Positions 8,176-16,515 of a stretch of 64,000 bases of DNA are shown piece after piece. The translations under genes were made by a program, and so were the position numbers. Source of the stretch: Pseudomonadota bacterium (GTDB lineage: Bacteria; Pseudomonadota; Gammaproteobacteria; Burkholderiales; SG8-39); contig CANGMI010000007.1 of the NCBI GenBank assembly GCA_947455195.1, positions 355,252 through 419,251 of the forward strand, written 5' to 3'. The notes beneath the pieces were generated by a model. That model was not told the DNA's origin and ran no database searches. It worked only from the letters and a program-made list of their open reading frames with translations. Within the stretch, counting starts at the first letter, position 1; each line of letters opens with the position of its first letter.

Positions 8176-9075
8176 ATGAGCAGGTTCCGATCCGCAGTCG
8201 CGGTCATCGCGCTGACCCTGGTGTTCGCCACGAGTGCCGCGTACGCACAAACCCGACCTGCCCTGGGACCGGTTCAGGTCACCCCATCGGGCGGTTCGTA
8301 CTTCCTCCCGCTGCACGTTCGGTGTCCCTCCGGGCCAACCCGGTCGAGCAAGGCGGAAGATCGAGCGGCTGAAGCGACCTTTCTCGCCTCGCCGAAGTTG
8401 ATCTGCGGAACTCCGCGGTCTGCAACCGAGCCATGGGCTCAGGCAACGAATCGTGTCGAAGCGACCGTTGAGCCAGCGACGGTTGACGGGGTTCGGCAAT
8501 CCGCTTCGCGGTGGAGCAGCGGCAAGATCACCTTCCGGTTCAGCGCGCGGGCCGACGTCGGGTCCGACCTCAAGGCAGCCGCTTATTCGACGTATTTCAA
8601 CAGTGGTGAGGGGGAGGCCGAATCCAGATGGCACGTGGAAAATACGGGCAAGGTGGCGAGCTTCATCAAGGTGAAATGTTCGCGCAAGGCCAGGGTCGAC
8701 CTGGCTGGCGTTGGAGCGAGCGCCATTTTCGAGGGCCGAATCATGGTCCTGTTGCCGGGAGCGCCTTTTGAGTTTCTCGAACCCGAGGTCGGTGGCGTTC
8801 CGTGCGGAGCCTTCACCGATCAGGAAAATTCGGTCGAAACAACACGTCTGGGCGTGATCTGCTTCGGCCCCGGGGTGGTAGCGATCTTCAGTCTTGCTGG
8901 CGTGGCGCATGCCAGGGCATTGGGCTTCAACAGTCAGGACTCCCATGCCTACGCAGATGGTGAGCTGGCGGTCGAGATCGAGGCGGTCCCCCCGCGTCCG
9001 GATGGCGCCGACCACTGCAACGCCCCCCGAGGCGTCGTCAATGTCTACAGTTTCCAGCCGCTACAGGGTCCCTGA
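8176..9075 (+). CDS. Secreted six-cysteine protein of unknown function, paralogue 2
   Basis: This 299-residue product has a clear signal peptide (IALTLVFATSAAYAQ, cleavage after about residue 24). Its only cysteines are at 50, 77, 168, 210, 229 and 281, spaced 27-91-42-19-52, against 28-82-42-20-46 in paralogue 1. It shares YFLPLHVRCP, the W...N stretch before Cys168, VICFGPG and the DHCNAPRGVV end with that protein. The overall identity is low, so the duplication is old or the sequences evolve fast. GGGAG sits 5 nt before the ATG. The pair is probably co-transcribed. The gene ends 8 nt before the convergent S1/P1 nuclease stop. Confidence 0.8.
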   Translation: MSRFRSAVAVIALTLVFATSAAYAQTRPALGPVQVTPSGGSYFLPLHVRCPSGPTRSSKAEDRAAEATFLASPKLICGTPRSATEPWAQATNRVEATVEPATVDGVRQSASRWSSGKITFRFSARADVGSDLKAAAYSTYFNSGEGEAESRWHVENTGKVASFIKVKCSRKARVDLAGVGASAIFEGRIMVLLPGAPFEFLEPEVGGVPCGAFTDQENSVETTRLGVICFGPGVVAIFSLAGVAHARALGFNSQDSHAYADGELAVEIEAVPPRPDGADHCNAPRGVVNVYSFQPLQGP

Positions 9076-9083
9076 CCCACCGA

Positions 9084-10040
9084 TCAGCGCAGCGCCCGGT
9101 TGAGCACTTCGGCAAGGCGCACCCCGGCCTTCAGCAGTTGCTCGCGCACCGTATCGGCCTCGGCCTCGATATAGCGGTCGTCCACCGTCTGACGATCCGG
9201 AACGCGTCGGGAACGCGTCTCGGCAGGTTGTCCGAATGCCGGGCGCTTGTCGCCCGTATCGCACGCCGGCGGGGCGGGCAGTCGCGGATAGACCTCGCGT
9301 ACGGCGAGGGCATGGCTCTCGGCCATCCACTCGAAGACGGTACCGTTGGCCCAGAGGGCAGCCTGGCTGGCGTCGAACGTCGGCCCTTCAGGGGCCGACG
9401 CAGCACCTGAAAGGCTACGACGTCGCCCCGTCTGCAACGAGCGCTCCACCAGTTCGGTATCCCAGAGCCGGTGCAGGTTCATGCGCGGCTCCTGCGCCGA
9501 GGGCACTCGCAGGGGCACGTCATTGCCGCCGCGGTCATGGTTGTCGGCTGCGTGAAGTGGTTGATGCGCATCGCCGATGAAGTGCGCGATGAACTTGAGG
9601 GCTTCCAGACGGCGTCGCTCCGGGGCGTGGCTGTCAGCCAGCACGGCGAGCAAGCGCGTGGTCTGGGCCGACAGGCAATTGCCGTCAGGGCAGTACGTTT
9701 CGCGATTTGCCTCACCGCAGAGCGGAATGTCATCGTAATGCCAGGCGAAGGTATGTGACCACTCGCTGCGGTATCGCCGCAGGCAGTCGGCCCAGACGGC
9801 GGCATCGGCCAACGAGTTTACGGTGCAGCCCGGGACGCCGTGGACCGCTTCCAGGCGCAGCAATTCATCCACCTGACGCGCAGTGGCCGGGGCCAGGCGC
9901 GATTCGGCCAACCGGGCAATGAAGCGATGCCCCTCATCGCCCCAGGCGAGCACCGTACCTGGCAGCACGCCGACGAGGGTGGTGATGCACAGGGCCAGCC
10001 AGGCCCGCTGTGTGCCGACAAGGGTCAGGGCGCCGGACAC
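9084..10040 (-). CDS. S1/P1-family nuclease, secreted
   Basis: This 318-residue zinc-dependent single-strand nuclease has a signal sequence ending just before Trp of AWGDEGHRFIARLAE; in this family the mature N-terminal Trp is itself a zinc ligand. Other ligands are visible in WADCLRRYRSEWSHTFAWHYDDIP, KFIAHFIGDAHQPLHAADNHDRGGND and NLHRLWDTELVE. The GTG at 10040 is chosen because GAGGG lies just upstream and the dioxygenase gene stops 7 nt before it; starting at the first upstream ATG would overlap that gene by more than 120 nt. The tail after about residue 260 (Arg/Glu-rich) is poorly conserved. It would degrade RNA or DNA outside the cytoplasm. Confidence 0.9.
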   Translation of the reverse strand: MSGALTLVGTQRAWLALCITTLVGVLPGTVLAWGDEGHRFIARLAESRLAPATARQVDELLRLEAVHGVPGCTVNSLADAAVWADCLRRYRSEWSHTFAWHYDDIPLCGEANRETYCPDGNCLSAQTTRLLAVLADSHAPERRRLEALKFIAHFIGDAHQPLHAADNHDRGGNDVPLRVPSAQEPRMNLHRLWDTELVERSLQTGRRRSLSGAASAPEGPTFDASQAALWANGTVFEWMAESHALAVREVYPRLPAPPACDTGDKRPAFGQPAETRSRRVPDRQTVDDRYIEAEADTVREQLLKAGVRLAEVLNRALR

Positions 10041-10047
10041 GACACCC

Positions 10048-10956
10048 TCAGGCCGTCGCCAGGCTGCTCGCCGCCTCGATCTCGCCGACCGCGGCCGTAC
10101 GCTCATCACGCTTCGCGCCGGTCGAGTCGAACGACTCGGGCCGGGCCGGAAACACGCGCTTCTCCCGTGCACCCACTTCGGGAAAGAGTTCCATGCCGTG
10201 TCCGTACTCGAGAGACAGCCCGTCGGGATCCAGGAAGAACAGGAAGGTGTTGCCCGAGGGCGGGTGATGACCGTCCCAGACTATCGGTACATCGTGCGCG
10301 TGGAAGCGCGAGCGCGCAGCCACCATGTCGCGATCGTCGGCCACCATGAAGTTGAGGTGGTGCAGGGTGTTGCGCGGGGTTGCCGCCAGTGCAAAGCTGT
10401 GATGGAGCGGGTTGGGAAAGCAGCGCATCAGGTTGATTCGCCCGTCGATCTCGTCGGAGGTCTTGAAGTTGAGCACATCTTCGTAGAACCGGATTGCGTC
10501 GCGGTAACGCGCAGCGCCGATGCCGATGTGGCACAAGCCACGCAGGTCGGCAACCGTGGCAACGAAGGGCGTGGGGGCCTCCTGCATATGGGCATAGAAG
10601 TCGAGCGTGAGGCCAGTCACTGGTTCGATGATGCGCACGCCACGCACCAGATCGAGATCACGACATTCGTGCGCGTCGAGGGCGCGCCAGGCCACGCCAT
10701 GGCGATCGAGTTGCGCGGTGAGCACATCGAACTGACCCTCGTCTTCCAGCACCCAGCCCGCCCGCTTCATCCCAGCCTGGGAAGCCTGATACAGCACCAG
10801 ATTGAAGGCCTCGGGCCCACCGGTGCGCAGCTTGAGCCCGCCATCGGCGGTCGTGCCGTTGACCTGGGCCCCCATGATGCGTTCGTACCAGATGCGAGAC
10901 CGAGCAAGGTCGGTGACATTGAGTGCGGCGTAGCCGGGCGAGCGGTAGCGGATCAT
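10048..10956 (-). CDS. Two-domain VOC extradiol dioxygenase
   Basis: This 302-residue protein has the two-module fold of type I extradiol (meta-cleavage) dioxygenases. The C-terminal module carries a plausible 2-His-1-Glu iron site: His in LCHIGIGAARYRDAIRFYEDVL, His in TLHHLNFMVADDRD, and Glu in LSLEYGHGMELF. Such enzymes cleave catechol-like rings next to the two hydroxyls. The ATG at 10956 has AGGAG 8 nt upstream; an upstream ATG at 11013 lacks one. It lies between a flavin monooxygenase and an S1/P1 nuclease in one minus-strand run. The substrate cannot be read from the sequence. Confidence 0.88.
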   Translation of the reverse strand: MIRYRSPGYAALNVTDLARSRIWYERIMGAQVNGTTADGGLKLRTGGPEAFNLVLYQASQAGMKRAGWVLEDEGQFDVLTAQLDRHGVAWRALDAHECRDLDLVRGVRIIEPVTGLTLDFYAHMQEAPTPFVATVADLRGLCHIGIGAARYRDAIRFYEDVLNFKTSDEIDGRINLMRCFPNPLHHSFALAATPRNTLHHLNFMVADDRDMVAARSRFHAHDVPIVWDGHHPPSGNTFLFFLDPDGLSLEYGHGMELFPEVGAREKRVFPARPESFDSTGAKRDERTAAVGEIEAASSLATA

Positions 10957-11028
10957 CGAATCATCTCCTGAAGGCAGGGCCGCGGCGCACCACGGCCGTT
11001 CTGGCAGCAGCATTGCGGCAGCAGGAAC

Positions 11029-12231
11029 TCAGGCCGCGGCTGCCATCGTGTCGAGCGGCAGTGCCTGCAACCGGGGCATGACTTCTCGCGAGAATAGCGT
11101 CAGGCTGTCCACCGTGTCGGCATGGTTGAGGTCTCCCCCCTGCGCCATGATCAGCAGATTGCCACAGCCTCCCACATATTCGTTGTACGCCTTGATCTGT
11201 TCATAGACCTGATCCGGGGTGCCGACGAAGGCGACATGTGCATCGATCAGCTGATCGATGGTGGCGCGGCCCTGGTGTACCCGCGACCCATCGCTCATCA
11301 CGACCGTGGCGTAGGCCGGCACGTAGTCCTTGCGCGTACTCATGCGCATGGCCTGGGCGTTCGCTTGCGCAGGCACATAGCCTGGCGGGCTGAAGAAATG
11401 CATCGACAGTTGCGCCCCGGTGCGAATGTAGCCTGCGATCTGGTGCGCGCGTCGCTTGGCTTCTTCTTCCTGATCGGCTACTGCCACAATGGCCAGATAA
11501 CCGAGTTGGTCGGCTGGCGCCTGGCCCCAGCCCATCTCGCGCCAGCGCTTGCGATAGACATCAAAGAGGATCTTCGAGTCGCGTCCGGTGAGAAAGGTGC
11601 CGAGCTTGCCGCGCTGTTCCGCGATCCAGGCCCCGGGCCCTGGCCCGATCGAGACGAACCAGGCCGGCGGATGGGGTTGTTGCAGCGGGCGTGGCCAGAT
11701 GTTGACCATGCGGTAGTGGAAGAACTCGCCTTCCCAGTTGAACGGACCATCGTGGGTGGTGAGTGCCTTCATGATGAGGCGGTAGGCTTCACCGAAACGC
11801 CGGGTCTGGCCCACCGGTTGTGCGTTGGAAGGCCAGATCTCGAACGGCCCGCCGCGCACGAAGCCCATCTCGTAGCGCCCTTGCGAATAGCAGTCGATCA
11901 TGGCGATCTCCTCGGCCACTCGCACCGGATCGAGCCGGTTGCCGATCTGGTGTCCGAGGGAGAGAAGCCGCGCCTTCTTCGTGATGCGCGACAGGATCGC
12001 GAGCGGCACATGGGCCGAGGCAGTCATGCACGTGGCGGTCTGATGATGCTCGTTCACCATGATGTTGATGCCCAGTTCATCACACAGCTGCCACTCGTCG
12101 GTGTAGCGCGAGTAGAGGCTCGCGGCCACCTGCGGGTCGAGGAACTTGTTGGGCAGACTGTTGCGCAGCGACTCGTGTGCCGGATCCCAGGCCGGGAAGT
12201 AGGCCTGCTCGGTGAATTGCCAGATCTTCAT
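11029..12231 (-). CDS. LLM-class (luciferase-like) flavin-dependent monooxygenase
   Basis: This 400-residue cytoplasmic protein is of the bacterial luciferase-like alpha/beta-barrel family. Family features are the early MVNEHHQTATCMTASAHVPLAILSRITKKARLLSLGHQIGNRLDPVRVAEEIAMIDCYSQGRYEMGFVRG block and the late AFVGTPDQVYEQIKAYNEYVGG. These enzymes use reduced FMN from a separate reductase; no flavin reductase gene is seen nearby. Its place between an alpha/beta hydrolase and an extradiol dioxygenase suggests it hydroxylates an aromatic or related compound before ring cleavage (inference). Confidence 0.88.
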   Translation of the reverse strand: MKIWQFTEQAYFPAWDPAHESLRNSLPNKFLDPQVAASLYSRYTDEWQLCDELGINIMVNEHHQTATCMTASAHVPLAILSRITKKARLLSLGHQIGNRLDPVRVAEEIAMIDCYSQGRYEMGFVRGGPFEIWPSNAQPVGQTRRFGEAYRLIMKALTTHDGPFNWEGEFFHYRMVNIWPRPLQQPHPPAWFVSIGPGPGAWIAEQRGKLGTFLTGRDSKILFDVYRKRWREMGWGQAPADQLGYLAIVAVADQEEEAKRRAHQIAGYIRTGAQLSMHFFSPPGYVPAQANAQAMRMSTRKDYVPAYATVVMSDGSRVHQGRATIDQLIDAHVAFVGTPDQVYEQIKAYNEYVGGCGNLLIMAQGGDLNHADTVDSLTLFSREVMPRLQALPLDTMAAAA

Positions 12232-12264
12232 GTGTCGTGGTCCTGTGATGCGGCAGGCGGCGGG

Positions 12265-13068
12265 TCAGGCCGTCCGATTGTCGGCAAGTCCTGCAAACCC
12301 GGCAATCTCGCGTACGAAGCGATCGGCCTGCTCGACATGCGGATGGTGGGCGGCGTTGTCGATCAGGGTGAACTGCGCCCCCGCAATGCCCTCGACCCAG
12401 GCACGGCCGTAATCGGGCGTGGTGATGCGGTCGGCGGCGCCCCAGAGGACGAGCGTGGGACGGTCGATGCGGTGCAGCCAGTGACGCAGGATCGGATTGT
12501 GCAGGTAGGGCGACCAGCCGTAGAGGCTCAGCGCTTCTCGGTTGCGTGCCATCACGAGGAGTTCATCGTCCGAGCAGTCATCGTAACTGCGGCGCCAGCG
12601 GGCCGGATCGGCGTAAGCCCTTGCCTCGATATCGGCTGGGGAGAGCGAGAACACATCGGCAATGTCGGCGACCGTCTCGTCGGTTGCGCAGCGGATGCCT
12701 ACCGCGTCAGCGAGTACCAGGTGCCCGATGCGTGCGGTACTGCGCACGGCAATTTCGGCTGCGATCCAGCCGCCGAGCGAGGTCCCGATCAGCACGACAT
12801 CCTCCAGGTTCATCTGCTCGAAGAGGTCGAGATAGGCATAGGCCAGATCGTCGACCGAGCGGAAGTGGGCGGGCAGCGCACTGTGTCCGAACCCGGGATG
12901 GCTGGGCGCGATCAGTCGCCCGAGGCTTGCAAGGTGTTGAAGAACCGGCCATCGAGGGTCGATGCCATCGCCGCCGTGCAGAAAGACCATCGGGCGACCA
13001 CGGCCTGCGTCGATCAGTTCGAGCGTGTGTTCACGCAGCCGGATGACGCCCGGTGCCATTGCTTCCAA
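12265..13068 (-). CDS. Alpha/beta hydrolase, meta-cleavage-product hydrolase type
   Basis: This 267-residue serine hydrolase has the oxyanion segment VFLHGGDGIDP, nucleophile elbow GTSLGG, acid Asp in LVLWGAADRITTP and catalytic His in DNAAHHPHVEQAD. The fold and its place beside an extradiol dioxygenase fit a C-C bond hydrolase acting on a ring-fission product, though an esterase is possible. The TTG at 13068 is favoured because AGGAG lies 7 nt upstream; the ATG three codons later would be 16 nt away. It is followed by the flavin monooxygenase after 33 nt. Confidence 0.88.
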   Translation of the reverse strand: MEAMAPGVIRLREHTLELIDAGRGRPMVFLHGGDGIDPRWPVLQHLASLGRLIAPSHPGFGHSALPAHFRSVDDLAYAYLDLFEQMNLEDVVLIGTSLGGWIAAEIAVRSTARIGHLVLADAVGIRCATDETVADIADVFSLSPADIEARAYADPARWRRSYDDCSDDELLVMARNREALSLYGWSPYLHNPILRHWLHRIDRPTLVLWGAADRITTPDYGRAWVEGIAGAQFTLIDNAAHHPHVEQADRFVREIAGFAGLADNRTA

Positions 13069-13141
13069 CGTCTGTCTCCTCGTGCATCCCGGCGGGGTCG
13101 CCGCGAGCGCCCGACCTGTTCTGCGTCTTCTTGTGAGCCGG

Positions 13142-13843
13142 TCAGGTCACTGCAACCAGCCGTGCGAGCAGGGCTGGATCGGCCTGGAGGGTCTTGCTTT
13201 CACCCGAAAACACGATACGTCCGCGGTTGAGTACCATCGCATCACGGGTCACATCGAGGGCGAGTCGAGCCGACTGCTCGACCAGAATCATCGCCAGCGA
13301 ATCTTCGCGAATCAGTCGTTCGAGCGCGCGCAGCAGCATGTCGACGATGACCGGGGCGAGACCTTCCATCGGTTCGTCGAGCAGCAGGAGGCTCGGGTTG
13401 CCCATCAGCGCGCGGGCAATGGCCAGCATCTGCTGTTCACCCCCGGAGAGCTGGTTGCCCATGTGGGAGCGCCGTTCTGCGAGGCGCGGAAAGAGGTCAT
13501 GGACGCGTTCGAGCGTCCAGCGGCCCGGACGCGCAGCGACGATGAGATTTTCCTGCACGTCGAGCGAGGGAAAGATCTCGCGGGTCTGAGGCACGTAGCC
13601 GATACCGATGCGAGCCCGACGGTAGACCGGGTGACGCTCGATCGCGTTGCCATTGAAGGCAATCGTGCCCTGGTGCAGTGTGGTGTGTCCCATGATGGTG
13701 GCAAGGAGGGTGGTCTTGCCCACGCCATTGCGACCCAGCACGGCCAGTGCGCCCCGCTCGGGGATGCGCAGGCTGATGTCCTCGAGCACCACCGTCTGCC
13801 CATAGCCGGCGTGGATGCCCTCCAGTACCAGCACGTCACTCAT
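13142..13843 (-). CDS. livF: Branched-chain-type amino acid ABC transporter ATP-binding protein LivF
   Basis: This 233-residue ATPase has Walker A GRNGVGKTTL, the LivF-type YVPQTREIFPSLDVQENL segment, signature LSGGEQQMLAIARALM, Walker B LLLLDEPMEGLAP and LVEQSARLAL. The ATG at 13843 overlaps the livG stop by 8 nt and is preferred over in-frame starts inside livG. Together with livG, livM, livH and the binding protein it forms a complete HAAT-family importer. Because the operon continues into aromatic-cleavage genes, the cargo may be an aromatic acid rather than an amino acid (inference). Confidence 0.93.
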   Translation of the reverse strand: MSDVLVLEGIHAGYGQTVVLEDISLRIPERGALAVLGRNGVGKTTLLATIMGHTTLHQGTIAFNGNAIERHPVYRRARIGIGYVPQTREIFPSLDVQENLIVAARPGRWTLERVHDLFPRLAERRSHMGNQLSGGEQQMLAIARALMGNPSLLLLDEPMEGLAPVIVDMLLRALERLIREDSLAMILVEQSARLALDVTRDAMVLNRGRIVFSGESKTLQADPALLARLVAVT

Positions 13844-14585
13844 GCCGCTCTCCCAGGTAGACCTCGCGCACCCGCGGATCGGCAGCGATTTCCTCAGGCG
13901 TACCCTCGAGCAGCGTTGCGCCATTCACGAGGATGGTGATCCGTTTCGCGAAACGGAAGACGAGATCCATGTCGTGTTCGATGATGAGAATGCCGATTTC
14001 GGCGGGGAGGGCATCGAGCACATCGAGAATGCGATGGGTCTCGAGCGACGGAACGCCGGCGGCTGGTTCATCGAGAAGCAGCACGCGCGGTTTCATGGCA
14101 AGGGTGATGGCAATCTCGACCAGGCGCTGTTTGCCGTAGGCGAGGTTGGCGATGACCACCTGTGCGTCATCGGCCATGCCGAGCGAGCGCAGCAGTTCCA
14201 TCGCCTCGTCGCGCACCTCGCTCAACTGGCTCGCGGGCCGAAAGAGCCGTCCGCTCACACCGCGTCGCTCGGCGACAGCCAGCGAGACGTTGTCCACGAC
14301 CGACAGGCCACGAAACAGGCTGTTGATCTGGAAGGTGCGTCCGAGGCCCCGCCGGATGCGCTCCTGCTGGGACAGTCGCGTCACATCCTCGCCACCGAGA
14401 ACGACGGTGCCGGCAGACGGTGAAAGGCGCCCGGTGAGCAGGTTGACGAAGGTGGTCTTGCCGGCGCCATTGGGCCCGATGAGTGCATGTCGAGCGCCGG
14501 CCTCAAGCGTGAAGTCGATGTTGTCGGCCACTGTCAGCGCGCCAAAACGCTTGCACAGGCCGCGGGTCTGGAGAACTGCGGTCAT
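13836..14585 (-). CDS. livG: Branched-chain-type amino acid ABC transporter ATP-binding protein LivG
   Basis: This 249-residue ATPase has Walker A GPNGAGKTTFVNLLTG, the LivG-type RGLGRTFQINSLFRGLSVVDNV segment, LAYGKQRLVEIAITLA in the signature position and Walker B LLLDEPAAGVPSLET with the switch His in LIIEHDMDLVF. The signature reads LAYGKQR, normal for LivG. It overlaps livM upstream by 4 nt and livF downstream by 8 nt, so the three are tightly coupled. Confidence 0.94.
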   Translation of the reverse strand: MTAVLQTRGLCKRFGALTVADNIDFTLEAGARHALIGPNGAGKTTFVNLLTGRLSPSAGTVVLGGEDVTRLSQQERIRRGLGRTFQINSLFRGLSVVDNVSLAVAERRGVSGRLFRPASQLSEVRDEAMELLRSLGMADDAQVVIANLAYGKQRLVEIAITLAMKPRVLLLDEPAAGVPSLETHRILDVLDALPAEIGILIIEHDMDLVFRFAKRITILVNGATLLEGTPEEIAADPRVREVYLGERHE

Positions 14586-15559
14586 CGGGCCTCCTTGCGG
14601 GTCAGTGCAACAAGCCGGTCGATGATGCCGAGGATGCCGTCGCGGGCGAAGAGCACGATGATCACCAGAAGCAGACCGATACCGAGGCTCCAGTATTCGG
14701 GGAACTGCTTGGCGAGCATGTCCTGAGCAATCATGTAGACCACCGGGCCGATGAAGGCACCGTAGATGCGCCCCACGCCGCCCAGGATCAGCATGACCAG
14801 CAGTTCGCCGCTCGATTCAAAACTGAGCACGTTCAGTCCGACAAACTGATTGGTCTGTGTGAGCAGTGCTCCTGCGACGCCTGCCAGCACGGCCGATATC
14901 GTGTACGCGGTGAGCAGTCGTCGGGGTACGGGCGAGCCGATGGCCACCATGCGGACATGGTTCTCGCGGATGCCGACGAGCGAAGCGCCAAAGGGCGAGT
15001 AGATCAGACGGCGGGTGACCCACCAGCCGACGAACAGTACCGCCAGACACAGCCAATACGCCGTCTTTCCAAAGAGGTCGAAGCGAAACAGGCCGAGGAT
15101 CGGGGCGACCACGATGCCCGAGAGTCCGTCAGCACCGCCCGTGATGGAGGTGGCCTTGTTGGCCACTTCGAGCAGGATCGACGCGATGGCGAGCGTCAGC
15201 ATCAGAAGGGTCAGCCCGCGGGTGCGAAGAATCACCGCACCGGTGGCCAGGCCCATCAACGCGCAGGCCGTCATCGCGACCAGCAGCTGCAACGCCGGAT
15301 CGGCCACGCCGAAGCGGGCCGACAGGATGCCGGCGGCATAGGCACCCAGGCCAAAGAACGCGCTGTGGCCCAGCGTGACGATGCCGGCATAGCCCACGAC
15401 AAGGTCAAGCGACAGCGCGTACAGGATGAAGATGAGAATTCGTGCCCCGAGCGACAGGTATTCGGGCATCAGGAAGAAAGCCGCGACGCCGATGGCCCAC
15501 GGTAGCCACTCCAGGAGCCCGATACGCGGTGAGGCACTGTACGAACCGTTGTGACGCAT
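14582..15559 (-). CDS. livM: Branched-chain-type amino acid ABC transporter permease LivM
   Basis: This 325-residue membrane protein has multiple hydrophobic segments and the family's LVVGYAGIVTLGHSAFFGLGAYAAG motif, TGAVILRTRGLTLLMLTLAIA, and the coupling segment SPFGASLVGIRENHVRMVAIG followed by RLLTAYTISAVLAGVAGALLT. It forms the inner-membrane channel together with LivH. It starts 9 nt after the livH stop and overlaps livG. Confidence 0.94.
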   Translation of the reverse strand: MRHNGSYSASPRIGLLEWLPWAIGVAAFFLMPEYLSLGARILIFILYALSLDLVVGYAGIVTLGHSAFFGLGAYAAGILSARFGVADPALQLLVAMTACALMGLATGAVILRTRGLTLLMLTLAIASILLEVANKATSITGGADGLSGIVVAPILGLFRFDLFGKTAYWLCLAVLFVGWWVTRRLIYSPFGASLVGIRENHVRMVAIGSPVPRRLLTAYTISAVLAGVAGALLTQTNQFVGLNVLSFESSGELLVMLILGGVGRIYGAFIGPVVYMIAQDMLAKQFPEYWSLGIGLLLVIIVLFARDGILGIIDRLVALTRKEAR

Positions 15560-15568
15560 GAGCGACCT

Positions 15569-16444
15569 CTAGGCGGTGCGACCGAACAGTCCCGCGGGCC
15601 GCCACAGCAGCAGGAGGATGGTCGCCACATAGATCAGGAATGCGCCGAACTGCGGCACCCAGTACTTGCAGGCGGTGTCAGCGATGCCGATCACGAGGGC
15701 GGCCACGAACGGCCCGCGCAGGGTCCCCAGACCACCGACGGCAACGACGATCAGGAAGTAGACCAGATGCTCGAAGGGGTAGGAAGGCTGGATGGCGATG
15801 ATTTCGGCGCCGAGCGCACCACCGAGTCCCGCCAGGCCGCTACCCAGTGCGAAGGTGGCCATGAACAGTTTCTGCGTGTCGATGCCGATCGATTGTGCCA
15901 TCGCACGATTGTCGACCGCGGCGCGGACCATGGCGCCAAAGCGCGTGCGTTCGACACCGAACCAGAGACCCGCGACCAATGCCGCCCCGAAGAGAATGAT
16001 GAAGACACGGTAGGCCGGAAAGTCGCGGCCGAGCAGATCGAACTGCCCTTTCATGCCCTCGGGGAGGTGTACCGGTTGCTGCAAGGTGCCATAGATGAGC
16101 CGGGCGATGGCAGTCGCCATGAATATGAGCCCGATCGTGAAGAGCACCTGCGCGAGTTCGCCCGCCGCGTAGAGGCGCGCATAGAGCAGGCGCTCGAGCA
16201 CCACGCTGCCGGCTGCCACCAGGACGAAAGCCACCGCAAGGGCCGCCGGAAAAGGCAGTCCCCAGTGGTCGAGCGAGGTGGTGAGGATGTAGCCACCCGC
16301 CATCGCAAACACCCCGTGGGCCAGATTGGCAAAACCCATGAGGCCCATGGTGACTGACAGCCCGACCGATATCACATAGAGGATCATGCCGTAGGCGACG
16401 CCGTGAAAGGCAACGCTGACGAGCGAGGCGAGAAATTCCTGCAT
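15569..16444 (-). CDS. livH: Branched-chain-type amino acid ABC transporter permease LivH
   Basis: This 291-residue permease has about eight hydrophobic segments. LivH landmarks are GLSVTMGLMGFANLAHGVFAMAGGY near the N-terminus and the coupling segment RTRFGAMVRAAVDNRAMAQSIGIDTQKLFMATFALGSGLAGLGGAL. An AGGA ribosome site precedes the ATG. It lies 71 nt downstream of the binding-protein gene and is the second gene of the transporter operon. Confidence 0.94.
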   Translation of the reverse strand: MQEFLASLVSVAFHGVAYGMILYVISVGLSVTMGLMGFANLAHGVFAMAGGYILTTSLDHWGLPFPAALAVAFVLVAAGSVVLERLLYARLYAAGELAQVLFTIGLIFMATAIARLIYGTLQQPVHLPEGMKGQFDLLGRDFPAYRVFIILFGAALVAGLWFGVERTRFGAMVRAAVDNRAMAQSIGIDTQKLFMATFALGSGLAGLGGALGAEIIAIQPSYPFEHLVYFLIVVAVGGLGTLRGPFVAALVIGIADTACKYWVPQFGAFLIYVATILLLLWRPAGLFGRTA

Positions 16445-16515
16445 GTCGTGATCCTGGTCCGGGTCGGTCGGTCAGTCGATGGAGCGGTCAGTCGTCGTGC
16501 GGATCCGTCGATGGT

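Noticed and set aside
10041..10172. N-terminal extension of the S1/P1 nuclease
   Set aside because: It would overlap the dioxygenase gene and place about 45 basic residues before the signal peptide; the GTG at 10040 has a good ribosome site.
11122..13230. Very long open frame (about 700 codons) on the plus strand
   Set aside because: It is antisense to the monooxygenase and alpha/beta hydrolase, has no domain character, and reflects the codon bias of high-GC genes.
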